Shown here in pieces: positions 1-9,737 of a stretch of 64,000 bases of DNA. How positions within the stretch are numbered: the first letter of the stretch is position 1; each line of letters starts with the position of its first letter. The position numbers and the translations under genes were made by a program. Origin of the DNA: Spartinivicinus marinus (lineage in GTDB: Bacteria > Pseudomonadota > Gammaproteobacteria > Pseudomonadales > Zooshikellaceae); NCBI RefSeq assembly GCF_026309355.1, contig NZ_JAPJZK010000001.1, positions 1,674,001-1,738,000 on the forward strand, read 5' to 3'. The notes beneath the pieces were generated by a model. That model did no database searches and was not told the origin of the DNA. It worked only from the letters and a program-made list of their open reading frames with translations.

Positions 1-309
1 GAACACCTGATCACCTAGCAGCGCTGTTACTCGTTCCGAGCCAGTTGGAGTCATGGTGGTGACTACTAGCGGGTGTTCAGGATACTGTTGCTGGATTTGT
101 TTAATTAACGGGATTGCCGCAATAGTTTCCCCCACAGAAACCGCATGTACCCAAATTGGCTGTTGAGAAAACTGTGGTTTTTCAACAAAGCCAAACCGCT
201 CCCTCCAACGCTTGCGATAAGCCGGCGCTTTTATCCCTCTATAACAAAGTTTCAATAGGATAAGAGGCAGTAGAAAATAGAAAAGCAACGTATACCAAAA
301 TCGGTTCAT
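1..309 (-). CDS. waaA: 3-deoxy-D-manno-octulosonic acid transferase, N-terminal part (cut by window edge)
   Basis: WaaA (KdtA) adds Kdo from CMP-Kdo to lipid A precursor at the inner face of the cytoplasmic membrane. The visible 103 codons start at an ATG read from 309 and stay open to base 1. They show a hydrophobic N-terminal anchor (LLFYFLLPLILLKL), then KAPAYRKRWRERFG, then HAVSVGETIAAIPLI and TTMTPTGSERV. These are the hallmark N-terminal segments of Kdo transferases, so the family call is secure although the catalytic C-terminal half lies outside the window. It is transcribed away from the LPS genes that follow. In Pseudomonas waaA also sits at this end of the core locus. Confidence 0.93.
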   Translation of the reverse strand, partial: MNRFWYTLLFYFLLPLILLKLCYRGIKAPAYRKRWRERFGFVEKPQFSQQPIWVHAVSVGETIAAIPLIKQIQQQYPEHPLVVTTMTPTGSERVTALLGDQVF

Positions 310-484
310 AACAGCCAAAATTACATGAGTTTTTGATTACATAATTTTTCAGCGAGACCGCATCATAGCATAGTCAATTGCAGTGATCCCTCTTATACTG
401 TTGGCATTTGTTATACATTAATAGCACTATGAAAGTGCCATTTATGAAAGTGCCATTAAAGTACAGAAAGTATGCTTAGTGTTC

Positions 485-583
485 GATATGGAGTGGAAAG
501 CTATTCTTCCCCCGCTCTTGAAGGGCCATCCCATATCCTCTAACTTTTGCGATAGCCTGACTGTTTATAAGGCTTAGCTTTCC
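485..583. repeat. hairpin-rich intergenic repeat, copy 1
   Basis: This is the main content of the 300-base gap between waaA and the next gene. A perfect 9-bp inverted repeat (GGAAAGCTA at 495-503, TAGCTTTCC at 575-583) and a 7-bp one (GATATGG at 485-491, CCATATC at 531-537) are visible. The stretch CTATTCTTC...CTTGAA-G-CCATCCC is shared with the element at 3580-3673. The element could be a degenerate MITE or REP-like repeat. Confidence 0.5.
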
Positions 584-608
584 CTGAAGCTTGTATTAAT
601 AATTGTGT

Positions 609-1823
609 ATGACTACTGACTCGATCAAAACAGACATTGTAATTGTTGGCGGAGGCATTGCTGGCCTGTGGTTAGCCAATCGCCTACAACAACAAGGTTA
701 TAACTGCCTTATTTTAGAAAAAGGAAGTTTGGGTGGCGGCCAAACGGTTAAATCCCAGGGAATTATTCATGGCGGTACCAAATACACCCTTACCGGCACC
801 CTAACTAAATCAGCTGAAGCTATTTCACAAATGCCCAGTCGCTGGCGACAATGCCTAGCGGGTGAAGGAGAAATTGATCTCACCAGCGTTAAAGTGTTGT
901 CCCAACACCATTATATGTGGTCCACCCAAGGGCTGGGCTCCAAGTTAACCACATTTTTTGCCAGCAAGGCTCTGCGTGGCCGGGTCAATAAACTCAGCAA
1001 AAAAGAGTATCCCACCGTATTTCAAAACCCTGCCTTCAAAGGGGATTTGTATCAGCTGGATGAAGTGGTGCTGGATGTCCCGACTGTTATTCAAGCATTA
1101 GTTAAGCCAGTTCAACAATCTACTGTTCAATTAACCGATAATGCCCAGATAGATTGGCAAGTGAATGAACAGGGCACTTTAAACAAATTTATCATTAATG
1201 ATCAGAATCACCAATTAGCAATATCTGCACAGCATTTCGTGTTAACAGCAGGAGAAGGCACTCAAGATATTCTGAATCAATTAAACTTCTCCACCCCGCA
1301 AATGCAGCTGCGCCCGCTGCATATGGCGATGATAAAACACCCTCACCCTCATCCTATTTATGCTCACTGCATTGGTGCCCAAGCACTCCCCAAAATGACT
1401 ATTACCAGCCACCCTACCCCTGATGGTCAGTGGGTATGGTATTTAGGTGGCGCTATTGCTGAAAATGGTTTGGATAAATCAACTGAAGAACAGATTGCTA
1501 CAGCCAAACAACAAATACAACAGTTATTACCTTGGGTGGATTTTTCTCAAGCGCAATGGGCTACTTTTAGAGTCAATCGTGCTGAGCCGAAGCAAAGTAG
1601 CTTAGCGCGCCCTGATGCTGCTTACTGCCAAACCCAAAACAACGTTTCTGTTTGCTGGCCTACCAAGCTGGCTTTAGCACCAGATCTCGCTGATCAGATA
1701 GTTGAACAGCTTAAAACACTTTCTATCCAGCCAAACACTACACCTGCAGTATTACCAGATTGGTTAAATTCACCTACTGTTAGTGCTCCATTCTGGCAGG
1801 AGTATTTTGATGAACAACTCTGA
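609..1823 (+). CDS. FAD-dependent oxidoreductase (DadA/glycine-oxidase type)
   Basis: This 404-residue flavoprotein belongs to the DAO superfamily, whose members oxidise amines, amino acids or hydroxy acids. The N-terminal dinucleotide-binding motif is GGGIAGLWLANRLQQQG, followed by ILEKGSLGGGQTVKSQGIIHGGTKY, the usual FAD-contacting region. The substrate is not predictable. I start at ATG 609; a TTG two codons upstream is possible, and neither has a strong Shine-Dalgarno. No signal peptide is visible, so it should be cytoplasmic. Its stop overlaps the next gene by 14 bases. The same FAD oxidoreductase/aldo-keto reductase pair lies between waaA and hldE in Pseudomonas aeruginosa, so the module is conserved with the LPS locus, but its role is unknown to me. 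Confidence 0.85.
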   Translation: MTTDSIKTDIVIVGGGIAGLWLANRLQQQGYNCLILEKGSLGGGQTVKSQGIIHGGTKYTLTGTLTKSAEAISQMPSRWRQCLAGEGEIDLTSVKVLSQHHYMWSTQGLGSKLTTFFASKALRGRVNKLSKKEYPTVFQNPAFKGDLYQLDEVVLDVPTVIQALVKPVQQSTVQLTDNAQIDWQVNEQGTLNKFIINDQNHQLAISAQHFVLTAGEGTQDILNQLNFSTPQMQLRPLHMAMIKHPHPHPIYAHCIGAQALPKMTITSHPTPDGQWVWYLGGAIAENGLDKSTEEQIATAKQQIQQLLPWVDFSQAQWATFRVNRAEPKQSSLARPDAAYCQTQNNVSVCWPTKLALAPDLADQIVEQLKTLSIQPNTTPAVLPDWLNSPTVSAPFWQEYFDEQL

Positions 1824-2628
1824 ATTGTTAATAAAACATAAACTAGCAAATACAGATATCAGTGTTTCTGCCATTGGCTTGGGTACTGTTAAACTGGGAA
1901 GAAACCAAGGGGTTAAATACCCCACCACCTTTAAAATACCCAGCGACCAAGAAGCCAAACAACTGCTACAACATGCAAATAATCTGGGCATTAATTTAAT
2001 TGATACAGCCCCTGCTTATGGCAATAGCGAGGAGCGTTTAGGTCCATTACTAAAAGGCCAGCGCCATGACTGGGTAATTTGCACTAAAACTGGCGAAGAA
2101 TTTGTCGGTGGTCAGTCCAGTTTTAATTTTACGCCTGAGCACACTATCAAAAGCATTGAGCGAAGTTTACAGCGACTAAATACCGATTATTTAGATATTG
2201 TCCTGGTCCATTCTGACGGGAATGATTTAACCATTATTGAGCAATACGGCACCTTAGAGGTACTAGCCGACCTGAAAAAGCAAGGTAAAATCAAATCCAC
2301 AGGAATGTCCACTAAAACCGTTGAAGGCGGACTTGCTGCACTAAAACAAGCTGATGCAGTAATGGCAACCCACAACCTGTCGTACTCCGACGAAATTGAA
2401 GTATTGGACTACGCAGCAGAACACAATAAAGCTATCTTCATTAAAAAAGCGTTGGCCAGTGGCCATATCTGCTCAGAAACCTATGACGACCCAGTACAAG
2501 CCAGCATGGATTTTATTTTTGCCCACCCCGGTGTAACTAGCATTATCTTAGGCACTATCAACCCGAAGCATATGAGCCATAATGTTAAGTGTGCCCAACA
2601 AGCTTTGCTGAGAAGTCGCAATGAGTAA
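1810..2628 (+). CDS. aldo/keto reductase
   Basis: A 272-residue NAD(P)H-dependent aldo/keto reductase. Visible family signatures are GLGTVKLGRNQG near the N terminus, the catalytic Asp/Tyr region LIDTAPAYGNSEERLG, the lysine in VICTKTGEE and the histidine in DIVLVHSDG. The C-terminal segment GVTSIILGTINPKHMSHN is typical for cofactor binding. I chose ATG 1810 because AGGAG lies about eight bases upstream. An earlier in-frame codon at 1783 would extend it deep into the FAD gene. It overlaps the upstream gene by 14 bases and the downstream gene by 8, so the three are almost certainly translationally coupled. Substrate unknown. Confidence 0.9.
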   Translation: MNNSELLIKHKLANTDISVSAIGLGTVKLGRNQGVKYPTTFKIPSDQEAKQLLQHANNLGINLIDTAPAYGNSEERLGPLLKGQRHDWVICTKTGEEFVGGQSSFNFTPEHTIKSIERSLQRLNTDYLDIVLVHSDGNDLTIIEQYGTLEVLADLKKQGKIKSTGMSTKTVEGGLAALKQADAVMATHNLSYSDEIEVLDYAAEHNKAIFIKKALASGHICSETYDDPVQASMDFIFAHPGVTSIILGTINPKHMSHNVKCAQQALLRSRNE

Positions 2629-3502
2629 ACAACTATTGAAGTCCCACCCTGCTGAGCATATTCAATTCAACCCTTACCAGGTGATGGGCCATTTCAACAC
2701 TTATAATCGACAGTGGCAGTTGCAAATATTGCCGATAGATGCTCCTTGTTCTTTTGAGGAGCTACAAGTTAAACGCAATAATTCGCTACTGATGACCAGC
2801 TCCAACTCTGAAGTAAACCTCACGGTAAATAACCTAGGTGTTTCGGCCCACCTAATTTGTCAGATTAATGGTGTTGACTATTTGCTATTGGTCGAACAGC
2901 GGCGGCATGATTTTAAAGATAAAGTGCTAAAGTTGGTTTCTGGTTATGTTTCCGCTGAATATAGCTACTATCCCGAACAGGTAATCGCAGAGGAGATTAG
3001 CCAAGAATGTTTAATGGTTTATGGCAAGCAGCTGGCCTGCTGGCAGGACCATACCGGACAGGCATTACCTGATCCTGAATATCAAGGCCTGACTATTAAC
3101 AAAGATAAAGCCTTGACCTTAGTACCTGATTTAGTGAGTGCTCCACAGCAAATCGCCCTTGGTGCAGCCCAATGTGAACCCCATGTAACCAGTTACATTC
3201 ATGTCCCCACCAATTCACTACAGCTAGTTTATCATTGGCGCACCACGATTCGAGATTTAAGTGAATTGAGTTGTTATTTTGTAGACGAAATTTATAACCA
3301 AGAAACTCAACGTTTAGAAACTACTTGGGATAAATCAGACAAATGCTATCTTGCTGAACTGCAATTTAATCAATTAACAGGGGCATTTTTTCAGCTTGAG
3401 GCAGGTCAGTTAAAGACTGTAGATTTAAAAAACCCACTTTTCTCAGAGTATTTTTGCCAGCGAAAGGGGATTATGATTTTTGATAATCATACTGTTTTAT
3501 AA
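2621..3502 (+). CDS. NUDIX-like conserved protein, third gene of the module
   Basis: A 293-residue protein that I recognise only loosely. The middle region (LVEQRRHDFKDKVLKLVSGYVSAE, then QVIAEEISQEC) resembles the strand-loop-helix of a Nudix hydrolase. The Nudix box is degenerate: REUXEE is replaced by AEEISQE, so catalytic activity is uncertain. No signal peptide or membrane helix is visible. The start ATG overlaps the aldo/keto reductase stop by 8 bases, placing it in the same operon. Together the three genes look like a small redox/nucleotide-sugar-like pathway, but that is inference. The operon ends at a short GC hairpin and then repeat copy 2. Confidence 0.65.
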   Translation: MSKQLLKSHPAEHIQFNPYQVMGHFNTYNRQWQLQILPIDAPCSFEELQVKRNNSLLMTSSNSEVNLTVNNLGVSAHLICQINGVDYLLLVEQRRHDFKDKVLKLVSGYVSAEYSYYPEQVIAEEISQECLMVYGKQLACWQDHTGQALPDPEYQGLTINKDKALTLVPDLVSAPQQIALGAAQCEPHVTSYIHVPTNSLQLVYHWRTTIRDLSELSCYFVDEIYNQETQRLETTWDKSDKCYLAELQFNQLTGAFFQLEAGQLKTVDLKNPLFSEYFCQRKGIMIFDNHTVL

Positions 3503-3579
3503 GGGCATCGCAAAGCGCCCTCACCCTCTGAGGCTGTCACAAAAGGGTGTTGAAAAATAAGTCTAGTGCCCGATTGGAA

Positions 3580-3673
3580 TAACAGGCTATTCTTCTGCCA
3601 CCCTTGAAAGACCATCCCTGGTCTTTCAAGAGCTAAGGCAACATCCATGTTGCAGCGACAGAATACCCTGTTA
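3580..3673. repeat. hairpin-rich intergenic repeat, copy 2 (cloverleaf-like)
   Basis: An outer stem joins TAACAGGCTATTCT (3580-3593) to AGAATACCCTGTTA (3660-3673) with one C-C mismatch. Inside it are two perfect hairpins: an 11-bp stem, CTTGAAAGACC (3603-3613) with GGTCTTTCAAG (3620-3630), and a 7-bp stem, GCAACAT (3638-3644) with ATGTTGC (3647-3653). The CTATTCTTC..CTTGAAAG-CCATCCC core is shared with the copy at 485-583. It lies between convergent genes and might also act as a terminator. Confidence 0.6.
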
Positions 3674-3728
3674 CCCCATATCCATTAGTTTTTTCGATAA
3701 CTTCATATGAAGAAAGTCAGCAGCTTAG

Positions 3729-5156
3729 TTATTGCTCTTTAATTTTTTCCACAATCGCTGTAGTAGAGCAGTTATCTAAAAAGTCTAATACAGCGACTTC
3801 ACCGCCATAACTTTCTACGATAGGTGCGCCGACCACTTGCTTAACTGAGTAATCGCCACCTTTAACTAATACATCAGGTTTTACCAACGCTAATAAGGCT
3901 TCTGGAGTATCTTCAGCAAAAGATACCACCCAATCTACCGCTTCTAAACCAGCTAACACTGTCATTCGCCGGTCGACTGGATTAACTGGTCTGCCTTCAC
4001 CTTTTAAGCGATGCACAGACTCGTCACTATTCACTGCCACAATTAGTCGATCCCCATGGGCACGAGCTTGCTCAAGGTAACCAACATGGCCGGCGTGGAG
4101 AATATCAAAACAACCATTGGTGAAAACGATCTTTTCACCTTGAGCCTTGGCATCTTCAATCGCAATCAATAATTGACTGGCGGTCATAACACCTCGCCCT
4201 GCACCTTGTTCGGCAGACACAGCACGACGTAATTCAGGTGCACTAATTGCGGCAGTACCCAGTTTGCCGACCACAATGCCAGCAGCAAGGTTAGCTAGTG
4301 CTACGGCGGTTGGTAATTTTTCTCCTGCTGCCAATGAAGCTGCAAGTACAGAAATAACAGTATCGCCCGCACCGGTGACATCAAAGACTTCTCTTGCTCT
4401 AGCCGGTAAGTGAAGCTCAGGCTGATCAGGCCGTAGTAAAGTCATCCCATGCTCGCCACGGGTAATCAGTAACGCTTCCAGCTCAAGCGCTTTTAGTAGT
4501 TGCTGACCTTTTGCTACTAACTCTGCTTCATCCTTGCAGATGCCCATCACTGCTTCAAACTCATTTAAGTTAGGCGTAATTAATGTAGCACCACGATATT
4601 GGCTAAAATCAGAGCCTTTGGGGTCTACTAAAATAGCCTTTCCTTTTGTCTTGGCTAGTTGGATAAGCTGTTGAGGATTTTTTAAAGCACCTTTTTTGTA
4701 ATCTGATAGTACGACAACTTCAGCTTGATCAATAATCGCTTCGACTTCTTGCACAAGTTGGCCGGGCTCAAGCGAGTTGAAAGCTTCTTCAAAATCTAGT
4801 CGAATCAGTTGCTGATGCTGGCTAATCACCCGCAATTTAGTAATAGTAGGTTCGTCACTTACCCGAGTAAAAGCACAATGCACTCCAGCAGCAGTTAATC
4901 GATTGGTTAAAATATCAGCAGACTCATCATTACCCGTTGGCCCTGCCAGAAAAGCTGCTCCGCCAAGCGAGGCAATATTTAGAGCAACGTTACCTGCTCC
5001 ACCCGGCCGGTCTTCAATTTGGCCAACCTTAACAACAGGCACTGGGGCCTCTGGTGAAATACGTGAGGTAGCACCATGCCAGTAGCGGTCCAGCATAATG
5101 TCGCCAATTACCAATACTTTAGCTTGATCAAATCGTGGAGTTGTTAGCAGCTTCAT
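3729..5156 (-). CDS. hldE: bifunctional heptose 7-phosphate kinase / heptose 1-phosphate adenylyltransferase
   Basis: HldE makes ADP-heptose for the LPS inner core. The 475-residue protein has an N-terminal PfkB/ribokinase domain ([28 protein letters not shown], and the anion-hole motif [17 protein letters not shown]) and a C-terminal cytidylyltransferase-like domain beginning [17 protein letters not shown]. It ends with [11 protein letters not shown], the classical HldE tail. ATG 5156 is preferred because MKLLTTPRF matches where the family begins; the frame stays open upstream into msbA. It lies 22 bases downstream of msbA, and the two are probably co-transcribed, as in Pseudomonas. Confidence 0.97.
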   Translation of the reverse strand: MKLLTTPRFDQAKVLVIGDIMLDRYWHGATSRISPEAPVPVVKVGQIEDRPGGAGNVALNIASLGGAAFLAGPTGNDESADILTNRLTAAGVHCAFTRVSDEPTITKLRVISQHQQLIRLDFEEAFNSLEPGQLVQEVEAIIDQAEVVVLSDYKKGALKNPQQLIQLAKTKGKAILVDPKGSDFSQYRGATLITPNLNEFEAVMGICKDEAELVAKGQQLLKALELEALLITRGEHGMTLLRPDQPELHLPARAREVFDVTGAGDTVISVLAASLAAGEKLPTAVALANLAAGIVVGKLGTAAISAPELRRAVSAEQGAGRGVMTASQLLIAIEDAKAQGEKIVFTNGCFDILHAGHVGYLEQARAHGDRLIVAVNSDESVHRLKGEGRPVNPVDRRMTVLAGLEAVDWVVSFAEDTPEALLALVKPDVLVKGGDYSVKQVVGAPIVESYGGEVAVLDFLDNCSTTAIVEKIKEQ

Positions 5157-5178
5157 TATGTTTTGCCATCCAATAAAA

Positions 5179-6939
5179 TTAAGCAGGTAAAGGTTGCTCT
5201 TCTTTAAATTGAAGTCGGTGCAGACGTGCATAATGTCCTTGTTTTGCTAATAGTTCCTGATGACTACCCACTTCAACAATTTCCCCTTTATCCATCACAA
5301 CAATTTTGTCAGCGTTTTCGATAGTGGATAAACGATGCGCAATGACTAAAGTTGTTCTGCCTTTCATCACTTCATCAAGCGCGGCCTGAATATTTCGCTC
5401 TGCTTGCGTATCCAAAGCTGAAGTGGCTTCATCCAAAATCAAAATAGGCGCATCTTTTAAAATCGCCCGAGCAATTGCGAGTCGCTGACGCTGTCCGCCT
5501 GACAGTTTCACCCCATTTTCACCAACAATGGTGTTAAAGCCATTCTCTAGCTCCGCAATAAAATCGAAGGCGTATGCTGCTTGAGCTGCGAGATGAATAT
5601 CATCTTCAGTTTTAGTTTGCAGCGCTCCATAAGCAATATTGTTAGCAACTGTGTCATTAAATAGGGTAACTTGCTGATTAACCAACGCAATTTGCTGGCG
5701 CAAGTTAGTGAGCTTGTAATCTGCTAGTGACACGCCATCCAATAGAATCTCACCCTTTTCATGGCAGTAAAATCGCGGAATTAAACTTACCAGTGTTGAT
5801 TTACCACTCCCAGAGCGCCCAACAAAAGCAACTGTTTCACCCGGCTCTACTACAAGGTTAATATCTTTTAATACTGGATTTTCAGCACCTGGATATTGAA
5901 AAGTGAGCTGGCGAATTTCCAGCTTGCCTGCAACACGCTCTACCTCATGTGAGCCAGAGTCCTGCTCTTGCACCTCATCAAGTTGTTCAAAGATATTTTC
6001 TGCAGCGGCAATCCCTTTTTGGATATTGCCATAAACTTCACTCAACTGACGGATTGGCTTTGGCAACATACCTGCTGCCACCACATAAGCAATCAACTCA
6101 GCCACAGTTGAGGTGTCACGCATATAGAGCACTAAAAACATAATGACTGCCATTGCCAGAATCACCAACAGCTGCAGTATTGGCGTGTTAATCGCAGAAA
6201 CCTTGACCAGCTTAAGCGATTGTTTGAGATTCTGGTTGCTTGCATCTAAAAACCGATTGCGTTCAAAAGCTTCACCACCAAAGCTTCGCACTACCCGATA
6301 ACCGTTAATGGTTTCAGAGGCAACATGGGTGACATCGCCCATTGCATCCTGGATTTTGTGGCTGAGTTTTCTTAGCTTGCGCCCAACATAGCTGACCAGC
6401 CCTGCAATGATAGGTGCAATCAAGATGAATATAATGGTGAGCTTCCAGTTAGTCCAAAACAGCAGACCTAATAGAAAAATAACGGTAAAGCCTTCACGAA
6501 TCACCACTTTCAATGCATCTGTGGCAGCACCGGTCACAAGGGTGACATTATAAGTAATCCGCGAAATCAAATGGCCTGAGTTATGGTTATCAAAATAGCT
6601 ATTCGGCAAGGTAACGAGTTTATTAAACAGATCACAACGCAAGGCATGCACTACATTGTTGGCTACTTTTGCAATGTAATAGTTGCCAATAAATGAGCCC
6701 AAACCACGTAATACCGCAATAGTCACAGCAGCCATAGGCACAAAATAGATTAGCTGATCGGACTCCCCTTCCAATCCCTTCACAAAATACTCCATCAACC
6801 AGGCAAATCCCGGCTGAGTCAGTGCGAACAAAATATAACCAAAAATACTGATAGCAAATAGCGCCCAGTAGGGTTTTACATAACCCAAGAGGCGGAGGTA
6901 AGCACCTATACCACTTTTAGAGCCCGTTTCTTTACTCAT
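5179..6939 (-). CDS. msbA: lipid A export ABC transporter, ATP-binding/permease protein
   Basis: MsbA flips lipid A-core from the inner to the outer leaflet of the cytoplasmic membrane. The 586-residue half-transporter has an N-terminal six-helix ABC membrane domain (about residues 20-310) and a C-terminal nucleotide-binding domain. The latter shows Walker [10 protein letters not shown], the signature [16 protein letters not shown], Walker [13 protein letters not shown] and the H-loop VIAHRLST. The length is normal for the family. It starts at ATG 6939 and diverges from the kinase-rhamnose operon at 7148. hldE follows directly. Confidence 0.96.
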   Translation of the reverse strand: MSKETGSKSGIGAYLRLLGYVKPYWALFAISIFGYILFALTQPGFAWLMEYFVKGLEGESDQLIYFVPMAAVTIAVLRGLGSFIGNYYIAKVANNVVHALRCDLFNKLVTLPNSYFDNHNSGHLISRITYNVTLVTGAATDALKVVIREGFTVIFLLGLLFWTNWKLTIIFILIAPIIAGLVSYVGRKLRKLSHKIQDAMGDVTHVASETINGYRVVRSFGGEAFERNRFLDASNQNLKQSLKLVKVSAINTPILQLLVILAMAVIMFLVLYMRDTSTVAELIAYVVAAGMLPKPIRQLSEVYGNIQKGIAAAENIFEQLDEVQEQDSGSHEVERVAGKLEIRQLTFQYPGAENPVLKDINLVVEPGETVAFVGRSGSGKSTLVSLIPRFYCHEKGEILLDGVSLADYKLTNLRQQIALVNQQVTLFNDTVANNIAYGALQTKTEDDIHLAAQAAYAFDFIAELENGFNTIVGENGVKLSGGQRQRLAIARAILKDAPILILDEATSALDTQAERNIQAALDEVMKGRTTLVIAHRLSTIENADKIVVMDKGEIVEVGSHQELLAKQGHYARLHRLQFKEEQPLPA

Positions 6940-7032
6940 TTCAGCCCTACTATTACAAATCGAAAAGACGGTGATTGTAACACATTTAAGTCTTTAAGGG
7001 GTTATTTACAGCATTCTTCAATCTAGGCTCTC

Positions 7033-7060
7033 TTGCTTTCTAGCAACACATCCGTAGAAT
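7033..7060 (+). promoter_or_regulatory. possible sigma70 promoter of the kinase-rml operon
   Basis: TTGCTT at 7033-7038 and TAGAAT at 7055-7060 are separated by 16 bases in the 208-base divergent gap between msbA and the operon starting at 7148. The match is by eye only. I found no convincing JUMPstart/ops element here. Confidence 0.3.
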
Positions 7061-7147
7061 ACTGGGGCGATTATATTACTTCGAATTGAGCTCCAAATAT
7101 CAATATTGAGCATTGAGATGCAGTTGTTCTGAAACATCAGTGGTGTA

Positions 7148-7822
7148 ATGAAAATACTTTCTCGTGAAGAGTTTAATCAATTAACAAAAGGTGCCGCCAT
7201 TGTTGAGCAGGATGGCTGTGGTGTAAAAGTACTTTCATTGCTAGATGGTACGTTCCTTAAACTATTTCGTAACAAAAGGTTTATATCATCTGCTAGAATC
7301 TACCCATACGCTCGGCGTTTTGCTGACAATGCAAATAGCTTAAAAAAAGCAGGTATCAGATCAGTCACTGTTCTTGAAACATATAAAATAAAACTCCCAC
7401 CGCGCAGTATTGTAAGGTATCAACCGTTATCAGGTAAAACTGTAAGGGAAGTTGCAATTGGTAATTTGGATGCTCTCAAACAAAACCAGATAAAGAAGAT
7501 TGCCCAGTTCATTGCCACATTACACAACAAAGGAGTTTACTTCAGGTCTTTACACCTAGGGAATATTCTTATTACTACAGATGGAAGTTTAGGTTTAATT
7601 GACATAGCTGATATGAAGTTTTACAACAAGCCTCTTTCTGTCGGTAAGCGTATACGTAATTTTCGCCACCTCATGCGTTATAAAAATGATGCTAAGCTAC
7701 TATTACAAAACGAACCTGTATCTTTTATTGATAGCTATTTAGAAGCTAATCACAGCATTCTTTCCGAAAAAGATCAGCTAAAAATTGCCAATTCATTATA
7801 TCAAAAAAACAGGTACAAATAA
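7148..7822 (+). CDS. LPS kinase-like protein with altered catalytic loop
   Basis: A 224-residue protein of the Kdo/heptose-kinase (BUD32-like) group. The C-terminal half shows the catalytic-loop region [13 protein letters not shown] and the metal-binding strand [11 protein letters not shown]. The usual HxD of the loop reads FRS: Ser stands where the catalytic Asp is expected, while the downstream Asn and DxxD are kept. It may therefore be a non-canonical kinase or a pseudokinase. ATG 7148 begins the operon. The stop shares a base with the rmlB start (TAATG), which implies coupling. In Pseudomonas a similar gene lies beside msbA. I infer a role in core modification. Confidence 0.7.
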   Translation: MKILSREEFNQLTKGAAIVEQDGCGVKVLSLLDGTFLKLFRNKRFISSARIYPYARRFADNANSLKKAGIRSVTVLETYKIKLPPRSIVRYQPLSGKTVREVAIGNLDALKQNQIKKIAQFIATLHNKGVYFRSLHLGNILITTDGSLGLIDIADMKFYNKPLSVGKRIRNFRHLMRYKNDAKLLLQNEPVSFIDSYLEANHSILSEKDQLKIANSLYQKNRYK

Positions 7823-8874
7823 TGAAAGTTCTAGTTACAGGTGGCGCTGGTTTTATTGGCTCTGCATTAGTAAGACATATTCTTAAAAATACTGAACATA
7901 CTGTCATAAACATAGACAAGCTCACTTATGCAGGTAATTTAGCTAATTTAGGCTCTTTTTTACAACTTAGTCAGCATTTTTTCTACCAAGAAGATATTTG
8001 TAATAAAAATAAACTTGTAGACATTTTCGAAAAACATAAACCAGATGCTGTCGTTCACTTAGCTGCTGAGTCTCATGTTGATCGCTCTATAGATAGCCCA
8101 AACTCTTTTATTCAAACCAATATCATTGGTACTTATAACTTATTAGAAACAGTAAGATATTATTTATCAAAGTATCCTCAACTGGATTTTCGTTTTTTAC
8201 ATGTTTCTACAGATGAAGTATTTGGTAGTTTAGGCTCTAAAGGACTATTCTCAGAAAAAAGTAATTACCAGCCAAGTTCACCTTACTCTGCTTCAAAAGC
8301 ATCCTCTGACCACCTTGTTAGAGCTTGGCATAAAACATATAACCTTCCTGCCATCACTACCAACTGTTCAAATAATTATGGTCCATATCAATACCCTGAA
8401 AAATTAATTCCATTGGCAGTTTTAAACTGCCTACAAGGTAAACCTATTCCTGTTTATGGAGACGGATTACAAATCAGAGACTGGCTATATGTTGAAGATC
8501 ATGTGTCTGGACTTATGACTGTTTTAGAACAGGGAACTATTGGTGAAACGTATAACATTGGGGGATTTAACGAAAAAACTAATGTTGAGGTAGTAACTAA
8601 TATCTGTGAATTATTAGACTCCATAATTTCTACAAAACCAAACAACTTATCAAGCTTTAAAGAGCTTATCAGTTTTGTGACAGACCGACCTGGACATGAT
8701 ACACGCTACGCTATTGATGCAAACAAAATATCCAAGCAACTCAAGTGGTCTCCTAAAGAAAGTTTTTCTTCTGGGTTAACCAAAACAATTCAATGGTATT
8801 TAGACAATATTGAGTGGGCTAAAAGAGTTAAGCCATCTTCACTAAACAATAATATAGGCTTAGTCAAAAAATGA
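7822..8874 (+). CDS. rfbB: dTDP-glucose 4,6-dehydratase
   Basis: RmlB/RfbB catalyses the second step of dTDP-L-rhamnose synthesis. It is a 350-residue extended short-chain dehydrogenase with the NAD motif [15 protein letters not shown], the [12 protein letters not shown] segment specific to this enzyme, the STDEVFG active-site strand and the [10 protein letters not shown] catalytic Tyr-Lys pair. It ends with the substrate-binding [14 protein letters not shown] motif. It overlaps the kinase-like gene by one base and rfbA by four. Codon use is AT-rich like the rest of this operon. Confidence 0.97.
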   Translation: MKVLVTGGAGFIGSALVRHILKNTEHTVINIDKLTYAGNLANLGSFLQLSQHFFYQEDICNKNKLVDIFEKHKPDAVVHLAAESHVDRSIDSPNSFIQTNIIGTYNLLETVRYYLSKYPQLDFRFLHVSTDEVFGSLGSKGLFSEKSNYQPSSPYSASKASSDHLVRAWHKTYNLPAITTNCSNNYGPYQYPEKLIPLAVLNCLQGKPIPVYGDGLQIRDWLYVEDHVSGLMTVLEQGTIGETYNIGGFNEKTNVEVVTNICELLDSIISTKPNNLSSFKELISFVTDRPGHDTRYAIDANKISKQLKWSPKESFSSGLTKTIQWYLDNIEWAKRVKPSSLNNNIGLVKK

Positions 8875-9737
8875 AGGGTATTATTCTAGCAGGTGGCTCA
8901 GGAACTCGGTTATATCCAATCACACTTGGAATATCCAAACAACTATTACCTATATACAACAAACCAATGATTTATTATCCATTGGTAACATTAATGCAAG
9001 CCAATATCAGAGATATTGCTATTATAACGACCAAAGAAGACCAGCTAGCATTTCAAAAATTATTACAAGACGGGCATCAGTGGGGAATTAATATTTCTTA
9101 TATGATCCAACCCCGACCTGAAGGAATTGCCCAAGCATTTACTATCTGCAAAAATTTCATTCAGCAAGATAGATGTTGCTTAATACTTGGTGACAACATT
9201 TTTTTTGGCGAAGGTTTGGATACACAAATGACTCAGGCTTACACGAAAAGTGGAGCTACGGTTTTTGCTTATCCAGTCAAGGATCCTGAGCGTTATGGTG
9301 TTGTCACTTTGGATGCAGAAAAAAAACCAATCTCTATTGAAGAAAAACCTGCAAAACCCAATTCGAAGCTAGCTATTACTGGCTTATATTTTTATGATAG
9401 CGATGTAGTTACCTATGCAGAGGAATTAAAGCCTTCTGCTAGAGGTGAACTTGAAATTACTGATATAAATAATCTTTATTTAAATAAAGATTTGCTTAAT
9501 GTGAATATACTAGGTAGAGGGGTTGCATGGCTAGACACTGGTACACATGACTCACTCCTTGAAGCTTCACAGTTCGTACATGCCTTAGAAACACGACAAG
9601 GTCTTAAAATAGCGTCTCCAGAAGAAGTTGCATGGCAAAAAGGCTGGATTTCTGATTCTAAGCTTATTCACGAAGCCCAAAAATTCAGTAAAAGTAATTA
9701 TGGACCTTATCTGGAAGGACTGCTTGAGCAAAAATGA
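8871..9737 (+). CDS. rfbA: glucose-1-phosphate thymidylyltransferase
   Basis: RmlA/RfbA makes dTDP-glucose from glucose 1-phosphate and dTTP, the first step of the rhamnose pathway. The 288-residue protein has the nucleotidyltransferase signature [25 protein letters not shown] at its N terminus, [30 protein letters not shown] and [17 protein letters not shown]. All are diagnostic for RmlA. The four-base overlap with rfbB and with rfbC shows one operon. Confidence 0.97.
   Translation: MKGIILAGGSGTRLYPITLGISKQLLPIYNKPMIYYPLVTLMQANIRDIAIITTKEDQLAFQKLLQDGHQWGINISYMIQPRPEGIAQAFTICKNFIQQDRCCLILGDNIFFGEGLDTQMTQAYTKSGATVFAYPVKDPERYGVVTLDAEKKPISIEEKPAKPNSKLAITGLYFYDSDVVTYAEELKPSARGELEITDINNLYLNKDLLNVNILGRGVAWLDTGTHDSLLEASQFVHALETRQGLKIASPEEVAWQKGWISDSKLIHEAQKFSKSNYGPYLEGLLEQK

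Noticed and set aside
7061-7085. GGGGCGAT stretch that recalls an ops/JUMPstart element upstream of the rhamnose operon
   Set aside because: It lacks the GGCGGTAG core and the long JUMPstart flank.
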